A stretch of DNA of 43,531 bases from JALOAP01 sp964632355. Its GTDB lineage: Bacteria > Chloroflexota > Dehalococcoidia > Tepidiformales > Tepidiformaceae. This document shows positions 31,119 through 38,946 of the stretch, piece by piece (positions within the stretch are counted from its first letter, which is position 1; each line of letters starts with the position of its first letter). The stretch spans positions 1 to 43,531 of the forward strand of contig CAZWBW010000011.1 in the NCBI GenBank assembly GCA_964632355.1, read 5' to 3'. Under the pieces are notes generated by a model that saw only the letters and a list, made by a program, of their open reading frames with translations, was not told the DNA's origin and ran no database searches. A program made the translations under genes and the position numbers.

Positions 31119-31195
31119 GGAAAGGCAACCAGCCGGCGGATTCGTGCAGTGGGCGCAACACGGCAGGAGCGAAAGTCCCGCGCGGAGGTGACGGG

Positions 31196-31441
31196 ATGGC
31201 TCTCGAAGCAGAACGGCTGCCCATCGGGTGCTTCGTGTTCACCGCCGACGGCGAGGAGCTCGGCCAGGTGCAGGAAGTCCACGGCGAGTACTTCAGTGTC
31301 GGCACCGGCGAAAGCGACACCTGTCTCCACCAGGACGTGACGGACGAGCTCAGCGCTGGGCGGCTGATCCTCAACCTCGAAAGCAACGAGGTGGACGCGA
31401 GCGCCGTGCTACCCCCGCCGCTGCGGCACGAACGGCCCTAG
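31196..31441 (+). CDS. PRC-barrel/DUF2171-like small protein
   Basis: The 81-aa product (AERLPIGCFVFTADGEELGQ, VQEVHGEYFSVGTGESD, LSAGRLILNLESNEVDASAV) has the beta-barrel pattern of PRC-barrel or DUF2171 proteins, which act as small adaptor domains. The ATG at 31196 follows GGAGGTGACGGG, an ideal SD. It is divergent from the ECF41 operon; the ECF41-type promoter lies in between but faces the other way. Confidence 0.75.
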   Translation: MALEAERLPIGCFVFTADGEELGQVQEVHGEYFSVGTGESDTCLHQDVTDELSAGRLILNLESNEVDASAVLPPPLRHERP

Positions 31442-31454
31442 CGGCCCGAGCTCT

Positions 31455-32072
31455 CTACGGCTGCGCCTTCTGCAGGACGCGGCGGAGGCGTTCGAGGGCG
31501 GTGGCAGCGAGGGATTCGCCGTCCTGCAGGCCCTGCAGCGCTTCGACGATTACGCCGCGGCTCGCCCAGCCTTCGTTCATCGCGCGGGCCAGCCCGACGA
31601 GCCCGGTTTTCGATGCCACGTAGGCGGCGTCCGCGCCGGGGCGTTCGTGTGCGACGAGCAGGACGTACCCGCTCCCCTGCCGCGTCATCAGGCGGCCGAA
31701 GGCGTGGGCGGCGAGGAAGGGCGCGGTCAGGTTCGCGCGCACAGTGTCGTCCCACTCGTCGCTCGAGAGCTGGTCGAGCGGCGCTTCGGTGGGGAGGTCG
31801 TGGTTCGCGACGAGCAGGTCACAGCGCCCGAAGCGGTCCCACACCTGGGCGGCGAAGCTGGTGGCCTGCGTCGGGTCGGCGGCATCCATCACGGTCACGA
31901 GCTGTTCGTTGCCAATGCTCCAGACCTCGTTGGCGATGGAGTGCATGCCGTATTCCTGCGCCTGTTCGGTGGTCATGGTTCCGAGGGCGATATCGGCGCC
32001 CGCTTCGGCACAGGCGACGGCGATGGCACGGTCTTCGTCGCTGCCCCGCCCGATGATCGCGACCACGCTCAC
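31455..32072 (-). CDS. short-chain dehydrogenase/reductase-like protein
   Basis: The 205-aa product starts SVVAIIGRGSDEDRAIAVAC, with a shortened nucleotide-binding glycine motif (GRGSDED), LLVANHDLPTE for the NAG-like strand and the active-site YVASK (AAYVASKTGLVGLARAMNEG). The chain is shorter than typical SDRs (about 250) and the Gly-rich loop deviates, so it may be an atypical or non-catalytic member. The GTG at 32072 has GGAGGTG eight bases upstream, which decides the start. Confidence 0.8.
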   Translation of the reverse strand: MSVVAIIGRGSDEDRAIAVACAEAGADIALGTMTTEQAQEYGMHSIANEVWSIGNEQLVTVMDAADPTQATSFAAQVWDRFGRCDLLVANHDLPTEAPLDQLSSDEWDDTVRANLTAPFLAAHAFGRLMTRQGSGYVLLVAHERPGADAAYVASKTGLVGLARAMNEGWASRGVIVEALQGLQDGESLAATALERLRRVLQKAQP

Positions 32073-32101
32073 GGCACACCTCCACGCACCCGGTTCGCCC
32101 C

Positions 32102-32344
32102 CTAGAACAGCCCAAGGATGATGGGGATGACCATCCCCATGAGCGCGAGCAGCGCCAGGGCCACGAAGACCGTGTTCCAGTCGATGCTGCGCACCTGGCC
32201 CGAGTAGTACCGCTGCTCCCACGACCCGTCGAGCAGGTCGGCGTCGCGCTCGTCCGGCCCGAGGTCGGGCTCGTCGTAGTCGTTGTCTTCGTCGTCGTAC
32301 GACTGCCCGAGCCTAATCACATCGTCGTCGTCCGGGTAGCTCAC
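32102..32344 (-). CDS. small acidic protein with C-terminal membrane anchor
   Basis: The 80-aa product begins SYPDDDDVIRLGQSYDDEDN, has a highly acidic N-terminal half, and ends in one membrane helix (VFVALALLALMGMVIPIILG). This is a tail-anchored topology. The GTG at 32344 has a TACCAT box six bases upstream and no SD; a GTG at 32362 is the alternative. It is divergent from the deaminase gene. Function is unknown. Confidence 0.65.
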   Translation of the reverse strand: MSYPDDDDVIRLGQSYDDEDNDYDEPDLGPDERDADLLDGSWEQRYYSGQVRSIDWNTVFVALALLALMGMVIPIILGLF

Positions 32345-32403
32345 GCTCGAATGGTACCCCACGGCTGGTTCCGGGCGCGCGTGGCGGGCGGTAGTATCGC
32401 CGC

Positions 32404-32889
32404 ATGCGCGAAGACGATGTCCGGCACCTGCAACGCTGTCTCGAACTTGCTCAACAGGCGCGCGACCGCGGCGACCGCCCCTTCGGGTCGATCCTGGTCG
32501 GCGGCGACGGCACGGTCCTGCAGGAGGCGATGAACTGCGAAGTCACCGAACGCGACGTGACGGGCCACCCGGAGCTGGTGCTGGCGCGCTGGGCTTCGCA
32601 GAACCTCTCGCGGGAGGAACGCGCCGCGGCGACGGTGTACACAAGCTGCGAACATTGCCCGATGTGCGCGGCGGCGCACTACTGGGCGGGCATCGGCCGG
32701 TTGGTGTTCGCGCTTTCGGGGCAGCAGCTCCGCGCGATGCTCCCCACGGGGACGCCGGTCCTGACACTCGACAGCGGCGAGTTGTTCGCGCGCGGCAACC
32801 TCGAAATCGAAGTCGAAGGCCCCTTCCCGGAGCTCGAGACGCCCGCCCGCGCGGTGCACGAAGGGTATTGGGGAAGGACCCAGGACTGA
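32404..32889 (+). CDS. nucleoside deaminase (CMP/dCMP/guanine deaminase family)
   Basis: The 161-aa product has the zinc site of the cytidine-deaminase-like superfamily: GHPELVLARWASQ (HxE with Glu as proton shuttle) and VYTSCEHCPMCAAAHYW (PCxxC-type CPMC). The length and TSCExCPMC pattern match bacterial nucleoside or guanine deaminases and tRNA adenosine deaminases. The specific substrate cannot be decided. The ATG follows TAGTAT by six bases, with no SD, so it is likely leaderless. Its last four codons lie within heptamer block G. Confidence 0.85.
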   Translation: MREDDVRHLQRCLELAQQARDRGDRPFGSILVGGDGTVLQEAMNCEVTERDVTGHPELVLARWASQNLSREERAAATVYTSCEHCPMCAAAHYWAGIGRLVFALSGQQLRAMLPTGTPVLTLDSGELFARGNLEIEVEGPFPELETPARAVHEGYWGRTQD

Positions 32890-32903
32890 GGACCCAGGAC
32901 GCA
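32876..32903. repeat. heptanucleotide repeat block G (GGACYNA type)
   Basis: GGACCCA, GGACTGA, GGACCCA, GGACGCA are four 7-mers in phase. The first two encode the C-terminus and stop of the deaminase, so the repeat extends into a coding region. Confidence 0.7.
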
Positions 32904-32965
32904 GTAGGCCCCTCCGCCGTGCGGACGGGGAGCGGGAGGCCGATCCCGGGGCGTCGGATGCCGGC

Positions 32966-33050
32966 GTGGTGAAGGTCATCGTGCTTTTCGGGCTGCCGGG
33001 CAGCGGCAAAAGCATCGTCGGCGCGGAGCTCGCCCGCGAGCATGTCCGTG
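32966..33050 (+). pseudogene. 5' remnant of a P-loop kinase gene
   Basis: A GTG at 32966 opens VVKVIVLFGLPGSGKSIVGA, followed by ELAREH: a clear N-terminal beta-strand, Walker A (GLPGSGKS) and helix as in adenylate or shikimate-kinase-like proteins. After about 27 codons the sequence loses any kinase character and runs into the 3' end of the convergent membrane-protein gene (stop at 33073). The nominal frame to 33445 is antisense to that gene. It is best read as a deletion-truncated gene. Confidence 0.6.
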
Positions 33051-33072
33051 GTACTTCGCCTCGCGCCTGGCG

Positions 33073-33714
33073 CTACATCCAGCGGGTTTCGCCTTCCTGC
33101 GGGGTGTCTTCGTCGCGTTCGAAGAGGTCCCATTCGAGGCGGGTAGGGAACTGGAGGTCGCCGGCGCCGAGGGCCATGGCCGAAAGCAGGAACGCGAGAA
33201 CCGAGAGCCAGTACCAACCGCTCGCCGCGATCATCACGAGGCCGGCGATGCCCCACCAGAGCAACGTCGCGAGGCCGCGAACCCTGCTGCCGCGGCCATT
33301 CGCGACCACCGCAGCTGTCAGGAAGGCGAAGACGCTGATCCACGCGCCTTCGCCTCCATTCGCTGCAACAACGGCGCCCGTCATCACCCACGCGCCAGCG
33401 ATGCCAAGGCCGGCGAGCCACGCGTCGCGCCGCATCATGCTGTAGACGATCGCGGCGGTCGCGAGGAACGCCATCACGGCGGCCCACGCGGCACTTTCGT
33501 CGGAACCGACCATGAACGCAGTGCCGAACCATGTGCCGGAGATGGCGATGAGCCGCGACAGGCCGAGCCTTCGCCACGCGCTCACGCCGATGGCGAACGT
33601 GCCGAGCACCGCGAACACGAGCGACCACCACGCGTCCGGCTGGGCGATGACCGCCGGGATCATCGTGACCCAGATCGCGAGAATCGAAAGGAGCGAGGTG
33701 GCCTTGATGCTCAC
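33073..33714 (-). CDS. multi-pass membrane protein of unknown function
   Basis: The 213-aa product has about seven hydrophobic segments (for example LLSILAIWVTMIPAVIAQ, LVFAVLGTFAIGVSAW, AVMAFLATAAIVYSMM, VFAFLTAAVVANGRG) with Trp-rich loops, then a short hydrophilic tail ending in DLFERDEDTPQEGETRWM. It starts at GTG 33714, nine bases after the enoyl-CoA hydratase stop on the same strand, indicating an operon. No family is recognised. Confidence 0.75.
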   Translation of the reverse strand: MSIKATSLLSILAIWVTMIPAVIAQPDAWWSLVFAVLGTFAIGVSAWRRLGLSRLIAISGTWFGTAFMVGSDESAAWAAVMAFLATAAIVYSMMRRDAWLAGLGIAGAWVMTGAVVAANGGEGAWISVFAFLTAAVVANGRGSRVRGLATLLWWGIAGLVMIAASGWYWLSVLAFLLSAMALGAGDLQFPTRLEWDLFERDEDTPQEGETRWM

Positions 33715-33723
33715 GCGGCCAGA

Positions 33724-34626
33724 CTACTTCAGGTAGCCGTTCTCGTCGCGAATCTCCGGGCCCTCGACGCGGGCGCGGCCATCGCCGAACTTGGCATCGC
33801 GCCAGTGGAGCGCCGCCTTGAGCCCTTCCTCGGCGGCGATGCGGCCGAATTCGCGCACGGCCGGGGCGAGGTGGGCGCGGGCGTCGTTCTCGGCGCCGAG
33901 CCGCTGCATGGTGCGGGCGCCCATCAGTTCGAGCCCGAGGTTCACGATGCGCTTGTTGGCGCTCAGCAGTTCGGGGTCGATCATCGCCATGCGGTCGGCG
34001 AGCCCTTCGACCTCGGCTTCGAGGTAGTCGCGCGGTACGGCCTTCAGCACGAGCCCGATCTTCGCGGCCTCGGCGCCGGTGATGGTGTCGCCGGTGAGGA
34101 AGAGCCGCTTCGTCCACTGCGGCCCGCAGTGGTAGAGCCACATCTGGTTCGGCAGCGAACCCATGGCGCGCGCCGGCGGGAAGCCGATGACCGCGTCTTC
34201 GGCGGCGATGACGATGTCCGAAAGGAAGGCGATGTCGGTGCCGCCGGCCAGGCAGTAGCCGTGGACCTGCGTGATGACCGGCTTGTGCATGTCGAAGATG
34301 GCCATTCGCAGCCGCTGTGCCCGTTCGAGGTGCCAGGCGTCGTCGTCGAATGTGCGCATGCCGCGATAGACCGCGGTGTAGCTGTCGCGCTCGCCCTCGC
34401 TGCGAGGCCGGGCGAGCGGCGTGAGGTCGTACCCGGCACTGAAGGCGCGGCCGTTCCCGCGCAGGATGACGCAGTGGACGGCGGTGTCGTTGTCGGCCTC
34501 CCAGAGCGCTTCGTTCAGTTCTTCCTGTAGTTCGAGGGAGAGCGCGTTGAGCTTTTCGGGCCGGTTCAGCGTGATGCGTGCCCGGCCTTTTTCCACCTCG
34601 TACAGGATGGTCTGGAATTCCTTCAT
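33724..34626 (-). CDS. enoyl-CoA hydratase/isomerase family protein (third paralogue)
   Basis: The 300-aa crotonase has RARITLNRPEKLNALSLELQ, AFSAGYDLTPLARPRSEGER and ITQVHGYCLAGGTDIAFLSD for the two oxyanion-hole segments. The insertion after AGYDLTP and the longer C-terminus (FGDGRARVEGPEIRDENGYL) differ from the other two paralogues in this window. The ATG at 34626 has GGAGG. It is followed by the membrane-protein gene in the same operon. Confidence 0.9.
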   Translation of the reverse strand: MKEFQTILYEVEKGRARITLNRPEKLNALSLELQEELNEALWEADNDTAVHCVILRGNGRAFSAGYDLTPLARPRSEGERDSYTAVYRGMRTFDDDAWHLERAQRLRMAIFDMHKPVITQVHGYCLAGGTDIAFLSDIVIAAEDAVIGFPPARAMGSLPNQMWLYHCGPQWTKRLFLTGDTITGAEAAKIGLVLKAVPRDYLEAEVEGLADRMAMIDPELLSANKRIVNLGLELMGARTMQRLGAENDARAHLAPAVREFGRIAAEEGLKAALHWRDAKFGDGRARVEGPEIRDENGYLK

Positions 34627-34716
34627 GGTGTGCCTCCTTCGCGCCCGGATTCTACGCGCGCGCCGGGGCGCCGGTGGACAAAGAGCGCGGGCATCGCAAT
34701 GCGCGGTACTCCCCCC

Positions 34717-34722
34717 TACAAT
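34717..34722 (+). promoter_or_regulatory. -10-like TACAAT of the M16 peptidase gene
   Basis: TACAAT lies 20 bases before the ATG at 34743, leaving a very short leader without an SD. A loose -35 (TCGCAA at 34694-34699) is 17 bases upstream. Confidence 0.4.
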
Positions 34723-34742
34723 CGGGTTACGCCCCTACCTCT

Positions 34743-35999
34743 ATGTATAAGAAGCACACACTCTCCAACGGACTCCGCATCGTCACGGCCGAACTGCCCC
34801 ACACGCGCTCGGCCACCGTGTCCATCTACGTCGGCGCCGGTTCTCGCTACGAACGGGACGAGGACGCCGGCATGTCCCACTTCCTCGAACACATGCTGTT
34901 CAAGGGCGCTTCGCGGCGGCCCACTGCAAAGGAGATCTCGGAGGCGATCGAATCCGTTGGCGGCATGCACAACGCGGCGACCGACCGCGAGGCCACGGTG
35001 TACTACGCGAAGGTGCCCGATTCGGCGGCCGCGGAGACTATCGACATCCTCGCCGATATGGTGCGGGACCCGGTGATGGACCCGACGGAGCTCGAAAAGG
35101 AACGCTACGTGATCCTCGAAGAGCTCGCGGGCGTGGAGGACAGCCCCGCGGAGATGGCCGGCATCCTCGTCGACCAGGTGCTGTGGCCGAACCAGCCGCT
35201 GGGCCGCAACGTGGGCGGCACCCCCGAGAGCGTAAAGGCGCTGCCGCTCGCCACGATTAACCAGTACTTCCGGGCGCAGTATGTGCCCGAGAACATGGTG
35301 CTGGTGGTGGCCGGGAATGTTCGCCACGAGGACGTGGTGGCTGCGGCCGAACGCTGGCTCGGCGATATGCCACCGGGCACGCCGGGCGACTGGTACCCCC
35401 ACGTGCACCGGAACGGCCACCCCCGCATCGCCGTGAAGGAGAAGCCCACCGAACAGGCGCACCTCTGCATCGCCTACCCGAGCGTGTCGCTCGACCACCC
35501 CGACCGGTATGCGGTGGACCTCCTGAGCACCATCCTCGGCGAGGGCATGTCGAGCCGCCTGTTCCTCGAACTGCGCGAAGAGCGGGCGCTGGTGTACGAC
35601 GTGCACAGCTACCCGAGCGAGTTCCGCGATACGGGCTCGTTCACCATCTACGCGGGCTGCGACCCGGAGAACGCCCGGGTGACGACAGAGCTGACGCTCC
35701 ACGAAATCGAGAAGCTCCTGCGCGACCTGCCCGACACGGAACTCGAAAAGGGCAAGCAGATGGCGCGCGGCCGCATCCAGCTCCGGATGGAGGACACCCG
35801 TTCCGTCGCCGGCTGGCTCGGTGCGCAGGAACTCCTGCTCGGAAAGGTCCTCACCGTCGACGAAGTCATCGAGCGCATCGACGCGGTCACCCGCGACGAC
35901 GTGCTGCGCGTTGGCGCCGACCTGCTGCGCCCCGACCGCGCGGTGCTCGCCGCCGTCGGCCCGTTCGAGGACGACGCTGTGTTCGAAGGACTGATCTAG
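34743..35999 (+). CDS. M16 family zinc metallopeptidase (processing-peptidase-like)
   Basis: The 418-aa product carries the inverted zinc motif HFLEH (DAGMSHFLEHMLFKG, His46 and His50, catalytic Glu49) with the third ligand in the YVILEELAGVEDSP helix. The C-terminal domain has the substrate-binding pair in SSRLFLELREERALVYDVHS. The single-motif length fits the bacterial YmxG/PqqL short form that works as a dimer. It probably cleaves small peptides. A hypothetical gene follows after three bases. Confidence 0.95.
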   Translation: MYKKHTLSNGLRIVTAELPHTRSATVSIYVGAGSRYERDEDAGMSHFLEHMLFKGASRRPTAKEISEAIESVGGMHNAATDREATVYYAKVPDSAAAETIDILADMVRDPVMDPTELEKERYVILEELAGVEDSPAEMAGILVDQVLWPNQPLGRNVGGTPESVKALPLATINQYFRAQYVPENMVLVVAGNVRHEDVVAAAERWLGDMPPGTPGDWYPHVHRNGHPRIAVKEKPTEQAHLCIAYPSVSLDHPDRYAVDLLSTILGEGMSSRLFLELREERALVYDVHSYPSEFRDTGSFTIYAGCDPENARVTTELTLHEIEKLLRDLPDTELEKGKQMARGRIQLRMEDTRSVAGWLGAQELLLGKVLTVDEVIERIDAVTRDDVLRVGADLLRPDRAVLAAVGPFEDDAVFEGLI

Positions 36000-36002
36000 C
36001 CC

Positions 36003-36488
36003 ATGAGCTCCTACGCGTACTTCGGCCGGCCAGAGCGCGACATCGTTCGCGGCGGCACGCACGTCACGGTCTACGTCGTGCCGGTGTTCGAAGGCCGGCT
36101 GGTGGCGTTCGATGTGACGGCGCCGCAGGCCCGCGGTCGGTGGCTCCCGTTCACGGTGCTCGGTTTCCGCCAGAACCCGTACGAAGCGGCCGCCGGCGTG
36201 GCCGACCGGTGGTGCGGCGGGATGGTAACCGACCTCGGGATCGTCGATGTGATGTCGTTCGAGGTCGACGGTGGCGGCTGGGAGCTGGCGATCATCTTTC
36301 GCGCCGAGCTGTCCCAACTGCCCGAACCGGAAGCGGATCGTTCGCCATATGTGTTCGAACCCGGCGCGTTCGACGCAATCGCCCGGTTCGACCCGGTGGA
36401 CCTCGAGCGCTGGGTGCTGCTCGGCCGCCCCCGCCTCCCGGACAGCGAACGGCTCACCCGCAGCGGCGACACAGGGATGATTTTCTAG
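36003..36488 (+). CDS. hypothetical protein coupled to the M16 peptidase
   Basis: The 161-aa product (YVVPVFEGRLVAFDVTAPQA, GRWLPFTVLGFRQNPYEAAA, IVDVMSFEVDGGGWELAIIF, FEPGAFDAIARFDPVDLERW) has alternating beta-strand segments reminiscent of a Nudix-like fold but no Nudix box (GxxxxxEx7REUxEExGU). It starts three bases after the peptidase stop, so it is surely co-transcribed. Function is unknown. Confidence 0.6.
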   Translation: MSSYAYFGRPERDIVRGGTHVTVYVVPVFEGRLVAFDVTAPQARGRWLPFTVLGFRQNPYEAAAGVADRWCGGMVTDLGIVDVMSFEVDGGGWELAIIFRAELSQLPEPEADRSPYVFEPGAFDAIARFDPVDLERWVLLGRPRLPDSERLTRSGDTGMIF

Positions 36489-36505
36489 GCTAATTCGGCG
36501 GGCGG

Positions 36506-37105
36506 TTACTGCCCTGCGGGAGTGCTCTGGCCATGGAACTGGCTGGGGTTGCTCAAGGGAGCGTCGCGGACCTCCTCGAGGATGAGCTGGCAGATACTCA
36601 TGCCAGGAAACAACTGAACGGGTGTCGGGCCGAGGTTCATGATTTCGAGCGTTATCGGGCCCGACCATCCCGCGTGAATGGTCGGTGCGGTGAAGTGCAC
36701 CAGCAGGCCGAAACGCGCTAATGAGCTCTTGCCTTCAACGCGGGCGGCGAGCGCGGGTTTGCCCGGCGCCGTGTCCTCGAAGTCAGGTGGTAGTGGCAGG
36801 CTGACACGCTCTAGCGTCTGACCGAGGATCAACTGGTTTCGGTCCAACTTGAAGCCCTGGTCGGTCATCTCCACCCGCTGCGAGATGGCAGCTAGCGTGC
36901 TACGGACGTCACCATGTCGGAGATCAACCACCATAGAGAGATTGGGGGTCGGAATCTGGAGCGTCGCGCCAAGCCGAAGGTCGACAGCGGTTGTCCCGAA
37001 TGGAGACCGCTCTGTTCCGACGCCGGGACGGGGTTTCGGTTCTGGCTCGATGATCAGCCTGCCGTCGTCCAACGCTTCGGCGATCGCGACGTTGCTGAGA
37101 ATCAC
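36506..37105 (-). CDS. dcd: dCTP deaminase (Dcd family)
   Basis: The 199-aa product has the dCTP deaminase/dUTPase motifs ARVEGKSSLARFGLLVHFTA (conserved SSLAR), IHAGWSGPITLEIMNLGPTP (catalytic Glu in ITLEI) and LFPGMSICQLILEEV. The GWSG and LEIMN pattern matches monofunctional deaminases that make dUTP. It starts at GTG 37105, three bases after the stop of an 86-aa partner gene. This part of the window is visibly lower in G+C than its neighbours, so acquisition by transfer is possible. Dcd homologues also act in phage defence, but housekeeping is the default reading. Confidence 0.85.
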   Translation of the reverse strand: MILSNVAIAEALDDGRLIIEPEPKPRPGVGTERSPFGTTAVDLRLGATLQIPTPNLSMVVDLRHGDVRSTLAAISQRVEMTDQGFKLDRNQLILGQTLERVSLPLPPDFEDTAPGKPALAARVEGKSSLARFGLLVHFTAPTIHAGWSGPITLEIMNLGPTPVQLFPGMSICQLILEEVRDAPLSNPSQFHGQSTPAGQ

Positions 37106-37108
37106 GGC

Positions 37109-37369
37109 TCAGACGAGGATCAACTGCTCGGAGTCGACCGAGATGTATGGGCCGGACCCGAACACTTCGCCGGGAAGCAGCACGAGGCTCTTCCCGTTGT
37201 CGCGTTCGACCAGCGTGACGCGGACCAGGTCTTCGAGGTCCTTCTGGACGACCGCGGATTCTTCGACCACCAGGGACACCTCTTTCCCTTCGTGGTCCGT
37301 GACTTCCACGATGCGCTCGTTCGGGAACATGCCGGGCGAACTTCGGCCCCGCAGGAAGTACTTCGTCAT
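37109..37369 (-). CDS. hypothetical 86-aa partner of dcd
   Basis: The beta-rich product starts MTKYFLRGRSSPGMFPNERI, with EVTDHEGKEVSLVVEESAVV and LVRVTLVERDNGKSLVLLPG, and ends DSEQLILV. No cysteine, no membrane segment, no known family. The ATG at 37369 has GGAGAGG, and the stop lies three bases before the dcd GTG, so the two form a tight operon. Confidence 0.65.
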   Translation of the reverse strand: MTKYFLRGRSSPGMFPNERIVEVTDHEGKEVSLVVEESAVVQKDLEDLVRVTLVERDNGKSLVLLPGEVFGSGPYISVDSEQLILV

Positions 37370-37512
37370 GTGACCTCTCCAGTGCCGGGGAGTCTACGCC
37401 AGCACCACTCCTACATGAAAATCTTGCGGCACCGGCGAGAGTTCTGCACTGCGAACGAGGGGATGCCGGCCCGCATCTGGACCGCACAGCGAGGGGCGCT
37501 GACACTGCGCGG

Positions 37513-38145
37513 GTGCGAACGATCTGGGTTGTCACACATCCAGAGGCCACGCATCACCTCGACGGCCTGGTTGGCGGCTGGTTCGACTCGGCGCTGACCG
37601 AGCGGGGGGAACGGCAGGCCGCGGCCATCGCGCGGGAACTGCGTTCGCGCATCCCGGCGGCCGCCGAGGTGGAGTTGTTCTCTTCGGACCTGAAGCGCGC
37701 GGCGCAAACCGCAGCAGCGATCGGCGAGGCGCTGGGGGTGGCGCCGGTACTCATTGATGGGCTGCGGGAGAAGTCGTATGGCGAAGCCGAGGGGCGCCCA
37801 CAGGCCTGGCTCGATGAGCGGTTCGTCCCTCCCCCGGCGGTGGGCGACCGGATGAACCACTCCGAGGGCATCGCCGGGGCAGAGACGAAGGCGCAGTTCG
37901 GGGCGCGCGTCTACGCAGCGGTCGAATCTCTCCTCGCGCGGCCGTGCGAGCGGCAGGTCATCGTGACGCACGGGTTCGCGCTCACGTTCGTGGTTGCGTG
38001 CTGGATCGGGATGCCGCTGGAGTCCGCCGGGTACGTGAACTTTCGCGCGTCGAGCGGCGGCATCACCGAGTTGCGGGAGGACGACGTCTTTCACAACCGG
38101 CAGGTGGCGTCGCTGAACGACGTACGCCACCTCGAGGGGGTCTGA
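37513..38145 (+). CDS. histidine phosphatase superfamily protein (atypical RHG motif)
   Basis: The 210-aa product follows the phosphoglycerate-mutase fold: WVVTHPEATHHLDGLVGG at the catalytic histidine, LTERGERQAAAIARELR, VELFSSDLKRAAQTAAAIGE, and VIVTHGFALTFVVACW for the second His. The family signature RHG is replaced by THP, so the first arginine of the phosphate pocket is missing. Related sequences with VTHPEATHH exist, so it looks like a defined subfamily rather than decay. The substrate is unknown. The GTG at 37513 has no SD. Confidence 0.82.
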   Translation: MRTIWVVTHPEATHHLDGLVGGWFDSALTERGERQAAAIARELRSRIPAAAEVELFSSDLKRAAQTAAAIGEALGVAPVLIDGLREKSYGEAEGRPQAWLDERFVPPPAVGDRMNHSEGIAGAETKAQFGARVYAAVESLLARPCERQVIVTHGFALTFVVACWIGMPLESAGYVNFRASSGGITELREDDVFHNRQVASLNDVRHLEGV

Positions 38146-38240
38146 CGCTAGGGCTGCGGCCGTAGCCGTTCGGCGGGGGCGGTTTAGGCTTCGCACACGC
38201 GCGCTGTGGTACAACGGGTGAAACGCCGAGGAGTGCTTCT

Positions 38241-38720
38241 ATGTCGATCCCGGTTACCCGGCTCAACCACGCTGTCCTGTTCGTGCGCGACCTCGACCGC
38301 AGCGTGAACTTCTACCGCGAGGCCTTCGGGTTCGAAGAGATCCAGCGATACCGCGGCCAGATGGCGTTCCTGCGGGCGAAGGGTTCGCAGAACCACCACG
38401 ACCTCGGGCTCGCGGCGGTGGGCCCGAACGCTCCGACGCCACCGCGTGGCTCGACTGGCCTGTACCACCTCGCGTGGGAGGTGCCCGCGATTACCGACCT
38501 GGCTGCCGCGCGCGAGGTGCTCGCCCGGCTCGGCGCGCTGACCGGCGAAAGTGACCACGGTGCTACCAAGTCGCTCTACGGCGTCGACCCGGACGGGAAC
38601 GAGTTCGAAGTGATGTGGATGGTGCCGCGCGACCAGTGGGGCGAATACGACCGCTCGGCGGTGGTGCGTCCGCTCGACCTGGAGGGCGAAGTGGAGCGCT
38701 GGAGCAGCTCGCCCGCCTGA
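38241..38720 (+). CDS. VOC family protein (single domain pair, dioxygenase-like)
   Basis: The 159-aa product has VTRLNHAVLFVRDLDRSVNF, YREAFGFEEIQRYRG, TGLYHLAWEVPAITDL and LYGVDPDGNEFEVMWMVPRD. The metal-ligand pattern H...H...E is present (His10, the YHLAW His and the EFEVMW Glu). It resembles catechol 2,3-dioxygenase-like or glyoxalase I-like proteins. The ATG at 38241 follows GAGGAG. Confidence 0.85.
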   Translation: MSIPVTRLNHAVLFVRDLDRSVNFYREAFGFEEIQRYRGQMAFLRAKGSQNHHDLGLAAVGPNAPTPPRGSTGLYHLAWEVPAITDLAAAREVLARLGALTGESDHGATKSLYGVDPDGNEFEVMWMVPRDQWGEYDRSAVVRPLDLEGEVERWSSSPA

Positions 38721-38804
38721 GCGACTACCCGGAACTGCAGCGCACGGCTAGGATTGGGTTGGCGGGCGGACACCCGCCACTACGATTCGGGAGGCCGTCG
38801 CGGT

Positions 38805-38894
38805 ATGTGGAAGACGATCGGCGGGCTCACCGTCTTTACCGGTGTGCTCATTTCGATGCTCATCATCCTGGGCATTATCGGGATGGATATGTAG
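38805..38894 (+). CDS. 29-aa single-helix membrane peptide
   Basis: An ATG at 38805 opens a frame encoding MWKTIGGLTVFTGVLISMLI and ILGIIGMDM, then TAG. It forms one complete membrane helix with a positively charged N-terminus. GGGAGG lies 10 bases upstream. Such tiny membrane peptides are often missed. It may be a regulatory subunit of a larger membrane complex (inference). Confidence 0.55.
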   Translation: MWKTIGGLTVFTGVLISMLIILGIIGMDM

Positions 38895-38946
38895 CAGTGG
38901 ACTGCCGCTGCTTTCGCCGGCGGCTCCACTCCCCTACATTCGATGC

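Noticed and set aside
32966..33445. full 159-codon ORF starting with a P-loop
   Set aside because: After the first 27 codons the frame is antisense to a real membrane-protein gene and loses all kinase features; only the 5' remnant is listed.
34716..36668. 650-codon minus-strand ORF
   Set aside because: It is antisense to the M16 peptidase gene, whose zinc motif and coupled downstream gene are convincing.
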